In this document: piece after piece, positions 60,255 through 64,000 of the stretch
How positions within the stretch are numbered: the first letter of the stretch is position 1
Layout of the letters: the number at the start of each line of letters is the position of its first letter
Source of the DNA: Orobanche coerulescens
Lineage: Eukaryota; Streptophyta; Magnoliopsida; Lamiales; Orobanchaceae
Direction: 5' to 3'
Assembly (NCBI GenBank): GCA_033398695.1
Contig: CM065805.1
Location: forward strand, 161,921,787-161,985,786
Length of the DNA stretch: 64,000 nt
Position numbers and translations under genes: made by a program
Notes under the pieces: model-generated
The model's database searches: none
What the model was told of the DNA's origin: nothing
Seen by the model: only the letters and a program-made list of their open reading frames with translations

Positions 60255-60419
60255 TGTAATACCCGAGATCTTTGTTCCGGATTCGTGGAGTTTTCTGGGT
60301 TTTATCGGATTATTATTGTCTTCATAGATGAAATTTTGTGCCATGTTTTCGGTGTACCCTGTTGGGACATGTGTTTGGAGGTGTTTCGGATCACTATGCG
60401 AGTTTTTGGGTTTTTGTGG

Positions 60420-60820
60420 TGTAACGCACGCTAATGCTTGTGGCATAGCGCACGCTACTGTATTGTGGTTAGCGCACGCTACCGGATGTGTAGCGCACAC
60501 TAACTGGCAGTCCAGCGGCAGTCCAGGAGCTACTAGATTGGGACTGGGGTCTCGTTAGCGCACGCTAAGGTTGGTAGCTAGCGCACGCTATCGATTGCTT
60601 AGCGCACGCTAATCGTTCTTTCTGGTGCACACTACCTGGTAGGTGTAGATCTGTCCAGGGGCTACTGGACTAGATTCGTGACTCGTTAGCGCATGCTACG
60701 CGTATTGGCTAGCGCACGCTAACTGTGTTAAAGACGGGTTGTTTTGGAGCGTTGACCCCGTTAGCGCACGCTAATGAAGTGCTAGCGCATGCTAATAACT
60801 GTCCAGTATAAATACTGGAC
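60420..60820 (+). promoter_or_regulatory. LTR promoter with TAGCG-YR-CGCTA cluster, gypsy D
   Basis: About twelve copies of TAGCGCACGCTA and close variants (for example near 60446, 60469, 60554, 60576, 60599, 60709, 60760) fill 380 bases. They end immediately before a perfect TATAAATA at 60807-60814, which itself lies inside the inverted repeat CTGTCCAGTATAAATACTGG. The same 12-mer forms the element B cluster. Confidence 0.7.
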
Positions 60821-61784
60821 AGCAACGTTTAATCGTCATTTCTCAGCCTTCTTCATCCATTTCCGACGGGAGTGAGCTCCAGAGGCGATTTTGAGCGACC
60901 TTCTTCCTCAAGCTTCATCTTTGGGTGGATTTATGCATATCTAGCAACATCTAACCACCTTCTTGCTCCAAATCAAGGTAATCTTTTCTTAGAACCCAAG
61001 TTTCTTGAATTTGGGGGTTTTCCTTGGATTTGTGATTCTTACCCGATCTCATCCGATCGGTTGTGTATTCTTGATTGTCTTGGCCGTGATCTTTGAATTT
61101 TATAAACTGTTCATCGATTTTTATCACCCGGATCAATGATTCTTGATTTCCTTGAGAACACTTAGATCCTTGTTGTTTTTAGGATCGTTTTGGATTCCGA
61201 TTAGTGTTATTGATTCGTGGTGATATTGTTTTCGTAGTATTAGTGGGATTACCGGATCCTTTGTCATTTTTGGAAGCTCAAGAACTATCCGACCGTGTCT
61301 GTTCGTTGTTCGGTTGCTCGTGGTATCAAGGCAAGTATCTTGTCCATACACTTCGTGTTTCGTAGACCCGATAGTTGGTAATTGGTTATATGTGGAACTT
61401 GAATGTTTTAATGAACCTTCTAAAAGATCGGCATATTCTCGATAAAAAGGGTTCCCTTCAAGATAACTCGTATGAATCGTGGATAAATGTGTATTTGGAA
61501 TATGTAAGTATGTGTTGCATGTGGTTAGATGTTATAACCATAAATCGTGAATATAATAGACCGTAATCACTTGCCAAGGATTGTGTATCGATCCGTATAC
61601 TTGTTCAGTGGGTTGTTGACATGTTGTGATATTAATTGCCACTCCTTTGAAAGGAGGTTGTGATGCTTAATGTTGTTGGCGTGTTAATTGCTTATTGATG
61701 CGTTATTGTTGTAAGTGATTGTCCTACCGGGTAAGATTGTTAAACCTCCGGGATTCATACTTGCTAGTATGGGTCGGGCGGAAC

Positions 61785-62185
61785 CGTAGGGTTATCATCG
61801 GGTATGTCTTGCGGGTACTCCGAGGTTCGTGGCTTGCTAGCCCGATGCCGGGATAACTAGTGGGGTTATCATCGGGTCTGTCTTGCAGGGACTCCGAGGT
61901 TCGTAGCTTGTTAGTGCGATGCCGGGATAACTTATGGTTGTAATTTGGTTGTTTGGTGTACGTGTAATGGGTTGTCCAATCGGATATGTCTCGTGGAGGT
62001 TCCGAGGCTCGTACCTTGTTAGTGTGGTGCCAGGATAACTATGAACGTATGTACGATTATGGTTATGTGACCGTTGTCACGGAGACATGTGATTTGATAT
62101 GGTTCCCTTTTGGGTTATTCACTCGGGTATGTTCCGCGGGAGCATCTGAGGTCCGTGGCTTGTTAGCACGGGGCGCGAATAAGCC
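61785..62185 (+). repeat. Tandem repeat array in gypsy D LTR
   Basis: Four diverged units of about 72 bp share GGGTTATCATCGGG, ACTCCGAGGTTCGT, GCTTGYTAG and GCCGGGATAACT, starting near 61789, 61862, 61969 and 62113. A weaker unit may precede them. Confidence 0.8.
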
Positions 62186-62499
62186 TTGGGAATATGTTGA
62201 TACGTATGATTGGGTCGTGGACCCCGTGTGTTGTTACCATAATGGTATTTTGGGAAAATGACGTTTGGGCTGTGTTCTAAACGGTTTCGAAAGGCTTGAG
62301 AATTCTTAAATCCCAAATGTTTTCAAAACTCCCGAGATCGTAAAATGTTTTACAAGATGTATATCGAGTTTACCCCTAACTTTCGATTGAACCATTTTGA
62401 TCAAGTGATTTAGCTCGGGAAGCATGTTTCATGATTATTATGTCCTTGGAGTATGATATATATGGCTTGTACTCGTATTGTATACTTGCACTAGCAAAA

Positions 62500-62585
62500 C
62501 AGTGGAGTTTTGCTAACCCCTGAGTATTCCGGGGGTGGATGTCTGTTTTGCATCCAGGTACTTGCAGGTTGTTGGGGAGCGAATT
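62500..62585 (+). promoter_or_regulatory. Conserved LTR hairpin module, gypsy D
   Basis: GTTTTGCTAACCCC, then TGAGTATTCCGGGGGTGGATGT, then GCATCCAGGTAC and GTTGGGGAGCGA. The stem CCCC/GGGG and the following words are shared with elements C and B. Confidence 0.65.
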
Positions 62586-62840
62586 ACAAAATCGATACGA
62601 AGGATGATGGAAGACGACGATACTAATCACATAAAGACCAGTTGTTGCGTTTTAGTAGAACCTTATTATTTGGTTCCCTGTTGTGTGGTTCTCCCGTTTT
62701 ACGGGTATGTTGGTATATTCCAACCCCTGCGTGGGTATGTGTTTTGAGGAAGAGTTATCTATATTTAAGGTGTGTGTTGTGGAGAAGACCAAATCGGTCT
62801 AGTGAATCGTTATTATCCATGTTGGCATGGGGGTGTTACA

Positions 62841-63945
62841 GAATATGGTATCGGAGCTTAGGTTGTGGAAACCTAGGTTGTCGGGTCAAGTTGTGTCTGT
62901 TGAGTTTTATCTCGTCGGATTTTATCTGACTGAGTCGTGTCCCGATGCGTCGTCTGGAGGTCGATCGTGATTAGTATCGAAGTGCAGTCATTATCTTTGT
63001 GCGATCTGTGGATGTAAGTCTCCCCATTATATTGTTGTACCTCGTGTTACACGAGCTTGTGTGATATTTGTATTATGTTGAGGAGTTAAATGTGAATCAT
63101 GAATACGTACTCCATGTTTGTTTGATTTTTGTAATGTGTCGGTGCATATGTATATATGTATATATATATATATATATGTATCCTTGTTTAAATTATTTTT
63201 ACAAGAGTAATGTTTTGGTGTGGTTACACTAAGAAGGTTTATAAACTTGATACTTTAACGTTTTGAATGTTTTGGGAAGTCACGTAAATTTTATTTTAAA
63301 ATATCCTTCAAGAAAAGAAAAGTTTGATTTCCGTATGGTGACCTCGAGATCGTAAACTTTTGAGAACTCAACTGCTTATATTTTATTTTCATCTTGCATG
63401 GCAAGTTTTCAAAATTTGATTTTTAAAACTCAAATGAGGTCTACCAAAAACTTACTTGAAACGTAACTCTCGTATTAACTTTTTGGTTCCATGCATTTTG
63501 TTATAAAGGTGTGTGGTTACGATGTTGTTGTCTATAATACTTCGAGTTGTGATTAAGTGGTGGTGTGAACGCTGAGTCGTTCGGTATGCACTCATTGAGA
63601 TAGTTTCTTGACCGAGAGGTGGAAATTCGGTTTTGAGCGTTAATTAACTTTCGGTGGTTAATTGTGTGATGTTGTGATATTGCGATCAGTTGGCATTTGG
63701 ATTCATACACTGTTGTTTATTTGTAATCTCCGGTCTAGTATCGTTGATAGGTGAGTAGGTATGTATTGCCAAACTTGCACAGCTAGCGCACATCATCTTT
63801 TGTTATGGAGCGCGCTTTCTAGCTGGGCAAAAGTTTTGGAACTGCATTTTGCCACCAGGCTTAATTTTTGCAGTTGATCGTCTGTGAATGGATCCTATGT
63901 GTGTGATTATATGATTTGCATCGCGTTAGGTTGCTGCTTGTTAGT
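62841..63945 (+). other. Gypsy D primer site and leader
   Basis: The primer site near 62846 is followed by GGAAACCTAGGTTGTCGGGTC, shared with C. CTGTGGATGTAAGTCTCC near 63005 is a strong splice-donor-like string also present in C near 30334. An AT microsatellite lies at 63143-63181. No gene. Confidence 0.75.
63143..63181. repeat. AT microsatellite
   Basis: ATGTATATATGTATATATAT-type run within the leader of gypsy D. Confidence 0.85.
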
Positions 63946-64000
63946 ATGCCAAGGGGCTGAGGTCGTGGTCGTAACCATGGTACTAATGGCCACGGGGATC
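63946..64000 (+). pseudogene. Gypsy D gag start, truncated by window
   Basis: ATG at 63946 gives MPRG, a TGA, then GRGRNHGTNGHGD in the same frame, the Arg-Gly-rich opening also seen in element B gag. The stop falls in a GGCTGAGG context, one of the CTG sites where the sequence is suspect. The rest is outside the window. Confidence 0.6.

Larger units (their letters stand above)
60255..62840 (+). repeat. Gypsy D 5' LTR (2586 bp)
   Basis: Opens TGTAATACCCGAG and closes GGGTGTTACA. Order: dyad cluster 60420-60800, TATA box 60807-60814, tandem repeats 61785-62185, hairpin module 62505-62580, end. Confidence 0.88.
60255..64000 (+). mobile_element. Gypsy element D, 5' part
   Basis: Plus-strand Ty3/gypsy element preceded by CGACA (60250-60254), the expected left target duplication. 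The 5' LTR is 60255-62840. Then a primer site GGTATCGGAGCTTAGG, an 1.1-kb leader and the start of gag at 63946, after which the window ends. The leader resembles that of element C. The gag opening resembles that of B, so a Tekay-like chromovirus is likely. Confidence 0.9.

Noticed and set aside
60420..60800. Regularly repeated short palindromes resembling a CRISPR array
   Set aside because: Repeats are 12 bases, spacing is irregular, no cas genes exist, and the sequence is plant LTR DNA.

Overview
The window is plant nuclear DNA, most likely from a dicot, and consists almost entirely of nested and decayed transposable elements. I see no gene that I would call intact. Evidence for a plant: Ty3/gypsy LTRs opening TGTAAYAYCC and closing TTACA with an initiator-Met-type primer site, an integrase followed by a chromodomain (Tekay/Del-like chromovirus), Ty1/copia pol, a Helitron that carries both a Rep/Pif1-type helicase and an RPA-like gene, and captured exons resembling plant MEI2-like, RING E3 ligase and ER metallopeptidase genes.

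Layout. 1-2117: AT-rich spacer with small tandem repeats and one SINE (1641-1902, 17-bp target duplication). 2118-20503: minus-strand gypsy element A (target duplication AAATA) with LTRs of 4.36 kb and only 391 bp between them. Its 5' LTR is split by a minus-strand copia element (10885-20114, duplication GTACG) with degraded gag and pol. 20509-26431 and 44843-47167: one tandemly amplified mosaic of RING E3 ligase exons and ER-metallopeptidase-like exons, all broken, split by minus-strand gypsy element B (26432-44837, duplication CATTC). B carries recognisable gag, protease, RT, RNase H, integrase and chromodomain. Its 3' LTR is itself split by plus-strand gypsy element C (27079-35995, duplication CTCAT), which has full LTRs but no recognisable coding region. 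About 47947-58405: a minus-strand Helitron with Rep-helicase and RPA-like pseudogenes, and between them antisense captured MEI2-like exons. 58983-64000: a copia gag start cut by another copia LTR (59067), itself cut by plus-strand gypsy element D (60255 onward), which runs off the window.

The most striking pattern is in the gypsy LTRs. Four distinct families (A, B, C, D) share one layout: a cluster of short CpG-rich dyad repeats just upstream of a TATA box, then tandem repeats of roughly 57-75 bp, then a short GC hairpin module, then the LTR end. The dyad differs by family: TTACGTACGTAA in A, GACACGGCCGTGTC in C, TAGCG-YR-CGCTA in both B and D. This looks like a modular promoter architecture and is the best candidate here for something undescribed.

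Caution: mismatches and 1-3 base gaps between paired LTRs and paired exon copies cluster at CAG/CTG trinucleotides. Some frameshifts listed below may therefore be consensus errors or CHG-methylation effects and not true lesions.
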